Notes under the pieces: generated by a model | Told to the model about the DNA's origin: nothing | Database searches by the model: none | The model's input: the letters and a program-made list of their open reading frames with translations, nothing else | In this document: one piece after another, positions 52,615 to 62,077 of the stretch | How the letters are laid out: the number at the start of each line of letters is the position of its first letter | Position numbering within the stretch: the first letter of the stretch is position 1 | Program-made: the position numbers and the translations under genes | DNA from: an uncultured Corynebacterium sp. | Lineage (GTDB): Bacteria > Actinomycetota > Actinomycetes > Mycobacteriales > Mycobacteriaceae | Direction: 5' to 3' | Length of the DNA stretch: 64,000 nucleotides | Assembly: GCF_946221155.1 (NCBI RefSeq) | Contig: NZ_CAMIAN010000004.1 | Span: 1-64,000, forward strand

Positions 52615-53532
52615 CTAAGCTCCCAGGTCGATCCCGTAGAGCCGTTGAGCGTTCGCCGTAACCAGCTCCCCCAGTTCCTGCGGTGCTACTCCCCGCTGCT
52701 CTGCCACACAGGCAGCGGTGTAGCCAACGAAGGCCGGCTCGTTGCGTGCGCCTCGGAAAGGCTCAGGGGTCATGTACGGCGCATCGGTCTCCACCAGAAT
52801 CTGCTCCGCCGGAGCAATGCGAGCAGCCTCACGTAGCTCCTCGTTGCGCTTGAATGTCACGTTGCCCGCAAAGGACAGCACATAGCCACGATCTAGCGAT
52901 TCCTTAGCCACATCCAGCGGAGAGGAAAAGCAGTGCAGGATCACGTTCTGCGGCCGGGGCGCATCGGCAAGCACTCGCAACAGGTCGGCATCGGCCTCGC
53001 GATTGTGGATCATCAGCGCCTTGCCGGATTCGCACGCCAAATCAATGTGGAAACGCAGCGCCTCTTCCTGCACCTCGATACTCGGGGTTTCCTCCCCGTC
53101 GCCCGGATCCTTGCCAATCCAGTAGGCATCCAGGCCAGTCTCGCCGATCGCCACGCAGCGCGGATGGAAGGCCATCTCGCGCAAACGCTCGCGCACTGCC
53201 CCTGTCACCGTCTGGGCCTTCGTCGGGTGCACGGCGCAAGCTGCCCACACGCGGTCGTGAAATTCCGCGGCCTGCAGAGCTTTCTCCGTCTCCTCAATGC
53301 CATCGCCGACGGTGCACACCCCTCGCACGCCCACAGCATAGGCACGATCCATGAACTCGCCCACCAGCCGGCGGTGATCTTCCTCCCCGAACGCCCTCAC
53401 TTCTGCGTCCGCCCCCACCACATCCTGCCGGTGCTGGTTCTTCAGCACCGTGGACCACAGGTGGGTGTGCGAGTCGAACAGCGGGACGATCGGCTCGGGC
53501 GGAACGGGTGTCGGACGCTTCTTTCTTGCCAT
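52615..53532 (-). CDS. tatD: TatD-family deoxyribonuclease
   Basis: 305 residues, metal-dependent hydrolase. Metal-binding set: His pair in FDSHTHLW, Glu in AIGETGLDAYW, His in MIHNREAD and LHCFSSP, and Asp in ETDAPYMTP. Exonuclease active on DNA ends and damaged DNA. ATG at 53532. Usually lies between metG and rpf2 in corynebacteria; here an MFS and a HAD gene intervene. Confidence 0.92.
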   Translation of the reverse strand: MARKKRPTPVPPEPIVPLFDSHTHLWSTVLKNQHRQDVVGADAEVRAFGEEDHRRLVGEFMDRAYAVGVRGVCTVGDGIEETEKALQAAEFHDRVWAACAVHPTKAQTVTGAVRERLREMAFHPRCVAIGETGLDAYWIGKDPGDGEETPSIEVQEEALRFHIDLACESGKALMIHNREADADLLRVLADAPRPQNVILHCFSSPLDVAKESLDRGYVLSFAGNVTFKRNEELREAARIAPAEQILVETDAPYMTPEPFRGARNEPAFVGYTAACVAEQRGVAPQELGELVTANAQRLYGIDLGA

Positions 53533-53578
53533 GCCCCCTACCCTAGCGCCCCTCTTCGGCGGTGCTCCCTAGGTGGTT

Positions 53579-54853
53579 CTACGTGCGATCGTCCACGAAC
53601 ACCTTCCGGCTGGCCACCAGGCCCGCCGCGAGCAAAACGGAGTTGAACCCCACAAGAACCAACAATCCGGTGGTCCAGGACGCAGTGGCGTCATAAAGAG
53701 CACCAAAACCAAAAGGTCCGATACAGGCGACCGTATACCCAATGCCCTGTGCCCGCGAAGAAAGTACGGCAGCGGCCTTCGGTTCGCGGGTGCGGGTGGC
53801 GATCAGCATCAGCCCGAGCGGGAAGGTAGAGCACCCCAGCGAAACCAACGAAATCCACACCACCGGCAGGCGCATCGGGTCAGTAATCACCATCAACAAG
53901 GCCGCGAACATGCAGCTGCACGACAGGATCGTCACCCACGCCGCACCACGATCAAAGCGGGAGGTCATCCACGGCACAATAAACGACGAAGCCGTCCCGA
54001 CGAGCGCAAACACCCCGCCGATAATGCCGCCGAGCTGCGCCGACCCGCCGGATTCCACGATGATCTTCGGCGCCCAGGTAATGAAGCAGTAGGAAATGGA
54101 GGACGTCATGGCAAACATCACCACAATCCCCCAGCTCACGGGGTTACGCCACATGTGCCGATACGCACCGCGCGACTCGCTGTTCTTGTTATTTATGACG
54201 CCCAGTAGCTTTCGTGGGTGCGCCTGTCGCAACATCTCGCTGCCGCGTTCGGCGACAGTCCCCGGAGTCACCGAGAACACGAGGACTCCCCAGCACAGCA
54301 ACGCCAGCAGCGGCGGGATGGCCCACACCCCAATCGCCACGCGCCACCCGCCAAGCTCGGCCAGAGGTACCGACACCACGGATGCGGTAGCCATACTGAT
54401 CTGCCCGACGGCCATGTAGGCGATCGACATGACCGTGAGTTTAAACGGAAAGTAATCTTTAATAACTGCGGGCAGCAGGGTATTTGTGATACCCACTCCG
54501 ACCAGACCGATCATCGTCCCGGCGAGGAACAACAACTCGTTGGGGGCCGCCGTGCGCAGGCCACACCCGGCAGTCGCCAGCACCATGGCAGTGCTGATGA
54601 CCGCGCGGAAAGAGAGTGCTTTGGCTAAGGGGCTGGACAGTACGGCCGCAACGGCAAACATCGCGGTTGGTGCCATGCCAACCAGGCCAATAAAAAGACT
54701 GGAAGCGCCTAGGCCCGTGCGTACCTCGTCGGCAATGGGAGGAAAAGAACTGACAGGACTGCGCAGGTTCGAGCTGGTCAACAGCACGGCGAGCGCAGCA
54801 ATGATCGCCACCGCGGATGGCACGCGACGGGTTGCACTGACTGACTTCGGCAT
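53579..54853 (-). CDS. MFS transporter, CynX/NimT type
   Basis: 424 residues with about twelve membrane segments. The N terminus VLLTSSNLRSPVSSFPPIADEV, with the LR pair early in helix 1, and the GLVGMAPTAMFAV segment match the cyanate/nitroimidazole (CynX/NimT) branch. Substrate unknown. The frame begins at 54955; I use the ATG at 54853 because GGGGG lies eight bases upstream and the first helix follows at once. Divergent from the HAD gene. Confidence 0.8.
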   Translation of the reverse strand: MPKSVSATRRVPSAVAIIAALAVLLTSSNLRSPVSSFPPIADEVRTGLGASSLFIGLVGMAPTAMFAVAAVLSSPLAKALSFRAVISTAMVLATAGCGLRTAAPNELLFLAGTMIGLVGVGITNTLLPAVIKDYFPFKLTVMSIAYMAVGQISMATASVVSVPLAELGGWRVAIGVWAIPPLLALLCWGVLVFSVTPGTVAERGSEMLRQAHPRKLLGVINNKNSESRGAYRHMWRNPVSWGIVVMFAMTSSISYCFITWAPKIIVESGGSAQLGGIIGGVFALVGTASSFIVPWMTSRFDRGAAWVTILSCSCMFAALLMVITDPMRLPVVWISLVSLGCSTFPLGLMLIATRTREPKAAAVLSSRAQGIGYTVACIGPFGFGALYDATASWTTGLLVLVGFNSVLLAAGLVASRKVFVDDRT

Positions 54854-54994
54854 TTTGTTCACCCCCGGTTCGTTTTGGCTTCGCATCGGCGCCACTTTCT
54901 GGTCACGCGAGCGGAGCACACTAGCTAGAGACCCTACCCCTAGCCATCTCCACATCTACAAATCACCGCGACTTCAAAGGCAGGCACCAACACC

Positions 54995-55675
54995 ATGGAA
55001 CACTTGATCGTCTTCGACTTGGGCGGCGTACTGGTTCAACGCCGCCACACCCTGCGCGAGCTCACCACCGTGATGATCCGCCACGCCAACATCCAGTCCC
55101 GCTCCAACAATGGCAGCCAGACTAGCGTTCCCACCATCATCACCGACCCGTTTAGCTTCGAGGCAGCCTACGGCCGCTACCGCGAAAGCTACAGCCTGTC
55201 GATGGGGCCGAACGACTATTTCACAACTCTCTGCCGCGCCGCCGGCATACAGCCCACCAAGGAACTGATTGCAGAGCTGCTGGAGACCGACACGCGCCTG
55301 TGCTCCACCGTGACTCCTTCAGTGCTGAACCTGTTGAACCACCTGAATGCCATCGACCAGCCGTGGGGCATTTTCAGCAACGCGCCACGCCCGGTCATGG
55401 AAGCCGTGATGGATCAGGACTGGACGAGCGGTGCGGCCGTCACCTGCTTCTCCCCCGACCTGCGCTTCACCAAGCCCCACCAGGGCGCATTCCGCCGCTT
55501 TGAGCAGGCTGCGGCGGCCGCCGGTCACGAGTACGCTTCCCTGATCTACTTCGACGACCGCGAGGCCAACCTGGATGCCGCCAAGCGCCGTGGTTGGGAG
55601 GCCTTCCCCTGGCGCGGCGTGGAATCCGTCCACGAGGTACTCTCGCCCATCATCGGCCTGCGCCGCGCGGACTAG
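54995..55675 (+). CDS. HAD-superfamily hydrolase
   Basis: 226 residues. Motif I is IVFDLGGVLV, with Gly where the second Asp of the usual DxDxT phosphatase motif would be. A later Ser/Thr is possible in GIFSNAPRP; the conserved Lys is probably in RFTKPHQGAF and motif IV is IYFDDREANLDAA. This resembles the YihX/HAD-IA group of sugar-phosphate or FMN phosphatases. The DxGG motif I occurs in many active members. Substrate unknown. It converges on metG. Confidence 0.8.
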   Translation: MEHLIVFDLGGVLVQRRHTLRELTTVMIRHANIQSRSNNGSQTSVPTIITDPFSFEAAYGRYRESYSLSMGPNDYFTTLCRAAGIQPTKELIAELLETDTRLCSTVTPSVLNLLNHLNAIDQPWGIFSNAPRPVMEAVMDQDWTSGAAVTCFSPDLRFTKPHQGAFRRFEQAAAAAGHEYASLIYFDDREANLDAAKRRGWEAFPWRGVESVHEVLSPIIGLRRAD

Positions 55676-55728
55676 TTCGCCACATTCGCGCAGACTAGTT
55701 CCCCTCTTTGAACGGGCTGACTAACCCG

Positions 55729-57567
55729 TTACTTCTGCACCGGTGCCCACTCCGGGCCGGTCTCAGCCAGCTCCGGGTCGAGTTTCGGGAACAGCGGCTT
55801 GGGCTTGTTCAGCTGCGTGCCCGGCTGGACTTCCTGGCGCGCCCACGTGGCCTTCTGCTTGGCGTAATCGCCCATGATGACGGGGTAGGTGCGCCCTTCT
55901 TCGGGCAGACCGACGCCCACCGGCTCCCGCGGAGACTCATCGGTAACCTCGACAACCTCCGGCTGGGCTGCCCAAACACCCTCGCCGCCGAGAGTCTCGA
56001 AGATCTTCTGCGCGGAGAATGGCAGATAGGGGGTAAGCAGGGTGTTTACGTCGGAAACGACCTGAAGGGCGGTGTATAGCACCGTGGCCAGGCGCTCGCG
56101 CTGATCCTCGTCCTTCGCCAGCTTCCACGGCTCCATGGCCGCGATGTACTGATTGGCGCGTCCCGCAATACGCATAGCTTCGGTGATGCCGGCCTTAAAG
56201 CGGGAACGGTTGATGCTATCGCCGACGACGTCGAAGGCCTTGGCGGACTCGGCGAGCAGGGCCTCATCCTCTGCAGTCAGCGGCCCCGGGGTGGGGACCT
56301 CGCCGAAGTTCTTATAAGCCATGGAGACGGTGCGGTTCACCAGGTTGCCCCACTCGTTGGCGAGTTCAGAGTTGATGCGGCGGACGAACTCGTCCCAGGT
56401 GAAGTCCGTATCAGTGGTCTCCGGGCCAGCGGTGGCGATGAAGTAACGCAGCGCGTCGGGGCCGAACTCCTTCAGGAAGTCGCGCACGTAAATCACCACG
56501 CCCTTGGAGGAGGAGAACTTGGAGCCCGACATCGTCAGGAACTCGGAAGAAACGACCTCCGTCGGCAAGTTCAGCGCCGGATCGGCCAACTCGCCGGCCT
56601 CGCCGCCCTTGGAACCCTGGCCACCGTAGCCCAACAGCTCCGCCGGCCAGATCTGGGAGTGGAACGTGATGTTGTCCTTACCCATGAAGTAGTAGGACAG
56701 GGCCTCAGGGTCGTTCCACCACTTCCTCCAGGCATCCGGGTCACCGATGCGCCAGGCCCATTCAATAGACGCGGAGAGGTAGCCCACTACGGCGTCAAAC
56801 CATACATAGAGCTTCTTTGCGTTGTTGTCTTGCCAGCCCTCGACGGGGATCGGCACACCCCAGTCGATGTCGCGGGACATGGCGCGCGGGCGGATGTCCT
56901 CCAGCAGGTTCAGGGAAAACTTCAACACGTTCGGGCGCCAGTCGGTGCGACCCTTGAGCCACGTGGTGAGGGCCTCTGCCAAGGAGGGCAGATCGAGCAT
57001 GAAGTGCTCAGTGTCGATGAATTCCGGCGTTTCGCCGTTGATCTTGGAGCGCGGGTCAATCAGATCTTCGGGATCCAGCTGGTTTCCGCAGTTGTCGCAC
57101 TGATCGCCGCGGGCGTCATTGGCGCCACAGATCGGGCAAGTACCCTCGATGTAGCGATCCGGGAGAGTACGGCCGGTAGACGGGCTGATGGCACCGCGGG
57201 TGGTCTGAGTGACCATGTAGCCGTTGTCGTACAGGCCTGTGAAAAGCTCCTGCACAACCGCGTAGTGGTTGCGGGTGGTGGTGCGGGTGAAAAGGTCATA
57301 AGAAAGACCGAGGCCCGCGAGGTCCTCGACGATGATGCGGTTGTAGCGATCCGCCAGTTCCTGGACGGTCGTGCCTTCCTTTTCCGCCTGCACCAGCAGC
57401 GGGGTGCCGTGCTCGTCCGTGCCCGAAACCATGAGCACCTCGTTGCCAGCCATTCGCTGATAACGTGCGAAAACGTCCGAAGGCACGCCGAATCCGGCGA
57501 CGTGGCCGATGTGGCGGGGGCCGTTGGCGTAGGGCCATGCAACTGAGGTGAGAACTCGTTTCGACAT
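55729..57567 (-). CDS. metG: Methionyl-tRNA synthetase
   Basis: 612 residues, class Ia. HIGH motif in PYANGPRHIGHVAGF, zinc-binding knuckle CPICGANDARGDQCDNCG, and a KMSKS equivalent SGSKFSSSKG. It lacks the C-terminal tRNA-binding EMAP domain found in the E. coli enzyme, which is normal for actinobacteria. ATG at 57567 is directly at the catalytic fold (KRVLTSVAWPYANG). Its stop faces that of the HAD gene 54 bp away. Confidence 0.96.
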   Translation of the reverse strand: MSKRVLTSVAWPYANGPRHIGHVAGFGVPSDVFARYQRMAGNEVLMVSGTDEHGTPLLVQAEKEGTTVQELADRYNRIIVEDLAGLGLSYDLFTRTTTRNHYAVVQELFTGLYDNGYMVTQTTRGAISPSTGRTLPDRYIEGTCPICGANDARGDQCDNCGNQLDPEDLIDPRSKINGETPEFIDTEHFMLDLPSLAEALTTWLKGRTDWRPNVLKFSLNLLEDIRPRAMSRDIDWGVPIPVEGWQDNNAKKLYVWFDAVVGYLSASIEWAWRIGDPDAWRKWWNDPEALSYYFMGKDNITFHSQIWPAELLGYGGQGSKGGEAGELADPALNLPTEVVSSEFLTMSGSKFSSSKGVVIYVRDFLKEFGPDALRYFIATAGPETTDTDFTWDEFVRRINSELANEWGNLVNRTVSMAYKNFGEVPTPGPLTAEDEALLAESAKAFDVVGDSINRSRFKAGITEAMRIAGRANQYIAAMEPWKLAKDEDQRERLATVLYTALQVVSDVNTLLTPYLPFSAQKIFETLGGEGVWAAQPEVVEVTDESPREPVGVGLPEEGRTYPVIMGDYAKQKATWARQEVQPGTQLNKPKPLFPKLDPELAETGPEWAPVQK

Positions 57568-57615
57568 AACCCTTAGATTAGGTGATCCCCTACCACGACG
57601 CGAAAGCAGCCCGGC

Positions 57616-59301
57616 TTAGGAATGCTCTGCGTTGCCTTCTGCGACGGGCTCCGGAACCTCGGTCCCGCCGTAACGGCGGCTGCGCTTAGCGGCCGTAGCT
57701 TCGCTCTGCTGGTTGATGCGACGCTCGCGAGCCATACGCAGGGCGTATTCCCGCTGTGCCTTTTCGTCCAGGTACAGCTGATCGTTAGACAGAGCCTTGT
57801 AGATAGAGAACATCAGGGCGATGATCACCAGCAGGAACGGGCTGGCGGCGATGATCGTCACGTTCTGCAGGTTCGTCAGCGCCTCGTCGCCCCCGGTGAG
57901 CAGCAGCATCAGGGCGATGACCGCAGTCATCGCACCCCACAGCACGGTAACACCACGGTTGGCGACCAGCTGGCCGCGCTGCGACATGGACCCCATGACG
58001 GTGGAAGCGGAGTCTGCGGAGGTGATGAAGAACGTAGCCAACAAGACCATCGCAACGATGCTTGACACTTGGCCCATCGGCAGGGTCTGTAGAAGGTTAA
58101 ACAGCTGGCTGGTGGCCTCGCCATCGCCCCAGATGGAATTGCCAGAATCCTCTGCGTTGATCGCGGCACCTCCAAAGATGGAGAACCAGATGATGGTCAC
58201 AATGGTGGGAACCATCAGCACCACGCACACGAACTCACGGATCGTGCGGCCGCGGGAAATGCGGGCAACGAACATACCGACGAACGGAGACCAGGAGACC
58301 CACCATGCCCAGTAGAAGATGGTCCAGGTTCCCAACCACTCATCCGCACCATCGCCAGAGTTAGCGGTACGGGCGGCCATCTGGAAGAACTGGGACAGGT
58401 AGTTGCCCAGAGAGGTCGGGATCAGGTTCAGAATCACCACGGTTGGCCCGACGATCAGGACGAACAGAGCAATGAGGCCAGCCAGGACCATGTTGGTGTT
58501 GGACAGGTACTGAATGCCCTTGCCCACACCGGAAGCGGCGGAAGCCAGGAAGCACAGCCCCAGGATCACGATGGTGCCGACGATCACCCACGTGCCGGGG
58601 TTGGAAATCAGGCCCGTGGCATCCAGGCCAGACTGGATCTGCACTGCACCCAAGCCCAGGGAAGCTGCGGTACCGAAGACAGTCGCGAAAATGGCGGCGA
58701 TGTCGACGATCTTGCCCAGCGCGCCCTCGGCGCGCTTCTCCCCGATCAGTGGAATAAACGCCGCGGACAGCAGCTGCTTTCGGCCCATGCGGAAAGTGCC
58801 ATATGCGATGGCCAGTGCCACGATGGCGTACAGCGACCACGGGTGCAGGCCCCAGTGGAACAGAGTGGAGGCGAAGGAGCTGGCCACATCGTGGTCTTGC
58901 ACTCCCGGCACACCGTCGCGGTAATACGTGAGCGGCTCGGTCACGCCGTAGAACATCAGGCCAATGCCCATGCCCGCGGCGAACATCATGGCCACCCATG
59001 AGATGCTGTTGAACTCCGGTGGCTCATTATCCTTGCCTAGGCGAATGTGCCCGAACTTACTGAACGCAATGAACAGAATGAACCCGACGAACACCGTGCC
59101 GGCGAGGACGTACAGCCAGCCCCAGTCTCCAACGACATAGCTCAGTGCCGTAGAAGCGAAAGCGGCGAAGCTATCGCCACCGAATACACCCCATAACACG
59201 ACGGCCAGGATAAGGGCTGCCGCACAGCCCGTGACTACCCAGTCGATGGACTGTTCCTGATCAGCCTCAGTCGGCGTTACTTCTTCTCTTGATACAGTCA
59301 T
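57616..59301 (-). CDS. betP: BCCT transporter, BetP-like glycine betaine importer
   Basis: 561 residues, twelve membrane helices. The GMGIGLMFYGVTEPL stretch is the betaine-type Gly motif, and the Trp-rich FHWGLHPWSLY and FYWAWWVSWSPFVG build the aromatic substrate box. The pattern is that of Na-coupled BetP rather than choline BetT. The C terminus is a basic helix rich in Arg and Glu (RMARERRINQQS), as in the osmosensing tail of C. glutamicum BetP; the N-terminal acidic arm is shorter here. The place next to rsmI and pmt matches betP. Uptake of osmoprotectant is likely. Confidence 0.88.
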   Translation of the reverse strand: MTVSREEVTPTEADQEQSIDWVVTGCAAALILAVVLWGVFGGDSFAAFASTALSYVVGDWGWLYVLAGTVFVGFILFIAFSKFGHIRLGKDNEPPEFNSISWVAMMFAAGMGIGLMFYGVTEPLTYYRDGVPGVQDHDVASSFASTLFHWGLHPWSLYAIVALAIAYGTFRMGRKQLLSAAFIPLIGEKRAEGALGKIVDIAAIFATVFGTAASLGLGAVQIQSGLDATGLISNPGTWVIVGTIVILGLCFLASAASGVGKGIQYLSNTNMVLAGLIALFVLIVGPTVVILNLIPTSLGNYLSQFFQMAARTANSGDGADEWLGTWTIFYWAWWVSWSPFVGMFVARISRGRTIREFVCVVLMVPTIVTIIWFSIFGGAAINAEDSGNSIWGDGEATSQLFNLLQTLPMGQVSSIVAMVLLATFFITSADSASTVMGSMSQRGQLVANRGVTVLWGAMTAVIALMLLLTGGDEALTNLQNVTIIAASPFLLVIIALMFSIYKALSNDQLYLDEKAQREYALRMARERRINQQSEATAAKRSRRYGGTEVPEPVAEGNAEHS

Positions 59302-59395
59302 TCCTCAATATTGGGGGGTATTGTGGGGGCTTTTCAACCGCACCGGTACCCCAACCGCGCCCAGATGGCGCTCTTAACCCCTGCCTCAACTCCCC

Positions 59396-59421
59396 ATAAA
59401 GCCCAGTTCACCTGGCTTTAT
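59396..59421. promoter_or_regulatory. Inverted repeat upstream of betP
   Basis: ATAAAGCC at 59396-59403 and GGCTTTAT at 59414-59421 form a perfect 8-bp inverted repeat with a 10-bp spacer, 95 bp upstream of the betP start. It may be an operator for osmotic control or an mRNA hairpin. I do not claim it as an MtrA site. AT-rich direct repeats of AAAGTTTT follow at 59456-59476, next to the end of rsmI. Confidence 0.4.
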
Positions 59422-59472
59422 CCCGCACAGAAGCCACCTACCGCGCTGCCTGACCAAAACTTTTAAAAAACT

Positions 59473-60396
59473 TTAATTTTTCTCGCGTCCACGCAGCACA
59501 GCCTCGTACAGTTCGCGTTTGCTCACTCCCTTCGCCTTGGCCACGTCTCCAGCCGCTGCTTTCAGCCGTTCCCCTTCCGCGACCTTTTGCTCAACCAATT
59601 CGACCAGCGATTCCACGTCCGGCTCAGCCTGTTCGTCCGCGGCATCCACCACCACGCAGATCTCCCCCTTCACGCCGCTTTCTGCCCACTCGGCCAATTC
59701 CCCTAGTCCGCCGACCTTCACCTCTTCAAAGGTTTTCGTCAGCTCACGGCACACCGCTGCCTGTCGGTGATCCCCCAGCTCTTCGGCTGCCACCTGCAGA
59801 GTCTTCGCCAGCCTATGCGGGGACTCAAAGAAACAGACGGCGTAGGGGGCGTCACCAAAAGATCTAAAGAACGAACGCCGGGCACCGTCCTTGCGCGGGG
59901 CGAAGCCCAGGAACGCAAAATGCCCCACCCCCAGGCCAGACAGCGCCAGAGCAGTCGGCACCGCAGATGGGCCCGACAGGCACGTCACCGGCACCCCTGC
60001 ACGGCGCGCGGCGACGACCAGCGGAAATCCCGGGTCAGAGACAGAGGGCATGCCGGCATCCGTCACCACCAGCACGCGCCGTCCCTGCTCGGCCTGCTCC
60101 ACGAAGAACTCCGCTCGCTCGGCTTCGTTGTGGTCAAAGTTGGAAAAGATCCGCCCGGAAATCTCCACCCCCAGCGTGTCCGCGAGCGCCCGGGTGCGGC
60201 GAGTATCCTCCGCTGCCACTATGTCGGCGCTGGCTAGCGCATCGATCAACCGCACCGAAGCATCCAGCGGATTACCCAACGGCGTGGCTGCCAGGATAAT
60301 CCCGCCCTGCGGCAGCGGTCGGTTCTCGGCGGCGCGGGCAACCAGCGCAGCGGCTCGATCAGCGGAGAGAGTCTTGGCGTCTTCGGATTCATTCAT
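59473..60396 (-). CDS. rsmI: 16S rRNA (cytidine-1402-2'-O)-methyltransferase
   Basis: 307 residues, tetrapyrrole-methylase fold. GGIILAATPLGNPLDAS, ADIVAAEDTRRTRAL, VVTDAGMPSVSDPG and VCFFESPHRL are typical RsmI signatures. The frame extends much further upstream, but ATG 60396 starts at the family-normal place and the longer part overlaps the divergent pmt gene. The 61-bp gap to pmt must hold both promoters. Confidence 0.94.
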   Translation of the reverse strand: MNESEDAKTLSADRAAALVARAAENRPLPQGGIILAATPLGNPLDASVRLIDALASADIVAAEDTRRTRALADTLGVEISGRIFSNFDHNEAERAEFFVEQAEQGRRVLVVTDAGMPSVSDPGFPLVVAARRAGVPVTCLSGPSAVPTALALSGLGVGHFAFLGFAPRKDGARRSFFRSFGDAPYAVCFFESPHRLAKTLQVAAEELGDHRQAAVCRELTKTFEEVKVGGLGELAEWAESGVKGEICVVVDAADEQAEPDVESLVELVEQKVAEGERLKAAAGDVAKAKGVSKRELYEAVLRGREKN

Positions 60397-60457
60397 ACCC
60401 GCCAGTATGCCCGCCGGTGCGCCCACTTGTCCGGGGCTTCCACTACAGTTGGCTTTC

Positions 60458-62077
60458 GTGCCGACCACACAGAATCCTCCGCTAGCGGACAGCCCCGAGG
60501 GATCCGCCGACCAGCGCGCCGCGACCGCCCCGATCCGTCGCTCGCGTACGGCTGCGTTCGGGCGCGGAGCGTTCGCCTTCACCCGGTGGACGGGCATCAT
60601 GATTGTCCTCGGATTGTTCGGCGCACTCAGCCGAATGTTGATGCTGCAGCGCCCCACCGACGCGGGCACCCCGGTATTCGACGAGAAGCACTATGTCCCG
60701 CAGGCCTGGCAGATTCTGCAGAGCTGGTCGAACCCACTGATCGGTGGAATCGAGGACAATCCGGGTTATGGCCTGGTCGTCCACCCTCCCCTGGGTAAGC
60801 AGCTTGAGGCGCTGGGCATGGCGTTGTTCGGATATACCCCGTGGGGTTGGCGAATCATATCTGCCCTGCTGGCGGTGGCGACGATTCTGCTGATTGCCAC
60901 GATCGCGCGCCAGGTATCAAAGTCTGACCTCGTCGGTTTGTTCGCCGGAATCATTGCCCTGTGCGACGGCATCCTCTTCGTCACGGGGCGCTCGGCCATG
61001 CTGGATCACTTCCAGGTGTTCCTGATAAGCCTGGCGACTTACTTCGCGGTACGGGATGCCGAGCAGATGGAAGCTCGCTTCCAGAGTGTCTGGGACGCTG
61101 ACCGCATCCACGATTTCTCCTTCGGCCCGCGCATGGGCTACCGCTGGTGGCGCTTCGCTGCGGGCGTGGCGCTGGGGTTGTCGCTATCGGTGAAGTGGAA
61201 CGGCCTGTACTACATGGCCTTCTTCGGGGTGACGATTGTTGCGGTTGACTATTTTCGACGCCGCCGTTTCGGCGTGCGCCGTTCCCTTCTCGGTACCGCT
61301 ATCTTCGACGCTTTGCCCTCCTTCTTTTCGATCGTGATCGTCCCCGCGATCCTGTACGTGGTCAGCTGGCGGGCTTGGTTCGCATCCGAAACTGGAGTGT
61401 TCCGCCACGCCGTGGAATCCGAGCAGTACACCAACACCACCGGGGATTGGTTCTGGTCGTTCCTACCCGATACCCTGCAGAACTTCATCTACTATCACGT
61501 GTCCGTCATGCGCTTTCACACGGAGCTGACGAACTCAAACGGCCACCACCATAACTGGGAATCCAAGCCGTGGTCTTGGTTGGTCTCCAGCCGTTCGCTG
61601 ATGTACTACAACCCGTCCAGTGACGAAGGCATCCACAAGGTGATTATGCTGGTCGGCACGCCCGCTATCTGGTGGTTCTGCGTCCCCGTCATGCTGTGGG
61701 GGCTGTGGTGCCTGATCGTGCACAAAGATCGCCGGTGGGTGGTGCCCGTTATCGGCTTCGCCGCCGGCTTTCTGCCTTGGCTAGTCAATCTGGATCGGCA
61801 GATGTACCTGTTCTACGCGGCTAACTTGGCTCCGTTCCTGGCGATCGCGTTGGCGATGGCTCTGGGGCAGCTGCTGTACTGGCAGCGCCCGGACGTTTCC
61901 GCCCAGCCGCACTCCTCCCCTAAAGCTTTCGTGAAGGCCCGCCCAGGCGAGCTGCTGGTAGTGATCTACCTGATGCTGGTGGTCTGGAACTTTCTCTACT
62001 TTCTGCCTATCTACACGGCTACCCCGCTATCCGATTTCGCTTTCGACATGCGGATGTGGCTGCCGTCCTGGCGCTAA
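60458..62077 (+). CDS. pmt: Protein O-mannosyltransferase, GT39
   Basis: 539 residues with about eleven membrane segments. After helix 1 comes the catalytic loop PVFDEKHYVPQAWQIL with the Asp-Glu pair of Pmt enzymes, then NPGYGLVVHPPLGKQLEALG and SVKWNGLYYMAFFG. It transfers mannose from polyprenyl phosphate to secreted proteins, including Rpf2 and porins in C. glutamicum. The GTG at 60458 is the probable start; the same frame runs back to 59891 antisense to rsmI but with no protein-like character. The stop overlaps that of the following gene by 4 bp. Confidence 0.9.
   Translation: MPTTQNPPLADSPEGSADQRAATAPIRRSRTAAFGRGAFAFTRWTGIMIVLGLFGALSRMLMLQRPTDAGTPVFDEKHYVPQAWQILQSWSNPLIGGIEDNPGYGLVVHPPLGKQLEALGMALFGYTPWGWRIISALLAVATILLIATIARQVSKSDLVGLFAGIIALCDGILFVTGRSAMLDHFQVFLISLATYFAVRDAEQMEARFQSVWDADRIHDFSFGPRMGYRWWRFAAGVALGLSLSVKWNGLYYMAFFGVTIVAVDYFRRRRFGVRRSLLGTAIFDALPSFFSIVIVPAILYVVSWRAWFASETGVFRHAVESEQYTNTTGDWFWSFLPDTLQNFIYYHVSVMRFHTELTNSNGHHHNWESKPWSWLVSSRSLMYYNPSSDEGIHKVIMLVGTPAIWWFCVPVMLWGLWCLIVHKDRRWVVPVIGFAAGFLPWLVNLDRQMYLFYAANLAPFLAIALAMALGQLLYWQRPDVSAQPHSSPKAFVKARPGELLVVIYLMLVVWNFLYFLPIYTATPLSDFAFDMRMWLPSWR

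Noticed and set aside
59891..60457. N-terminal 189 codons in front of Pmt, antisense to rsmI
   Set aside because: Ala/Ser/Arg low-complexity sequence; Pmt homologues start near the first membrane helix and a GTG at 60458 fits.
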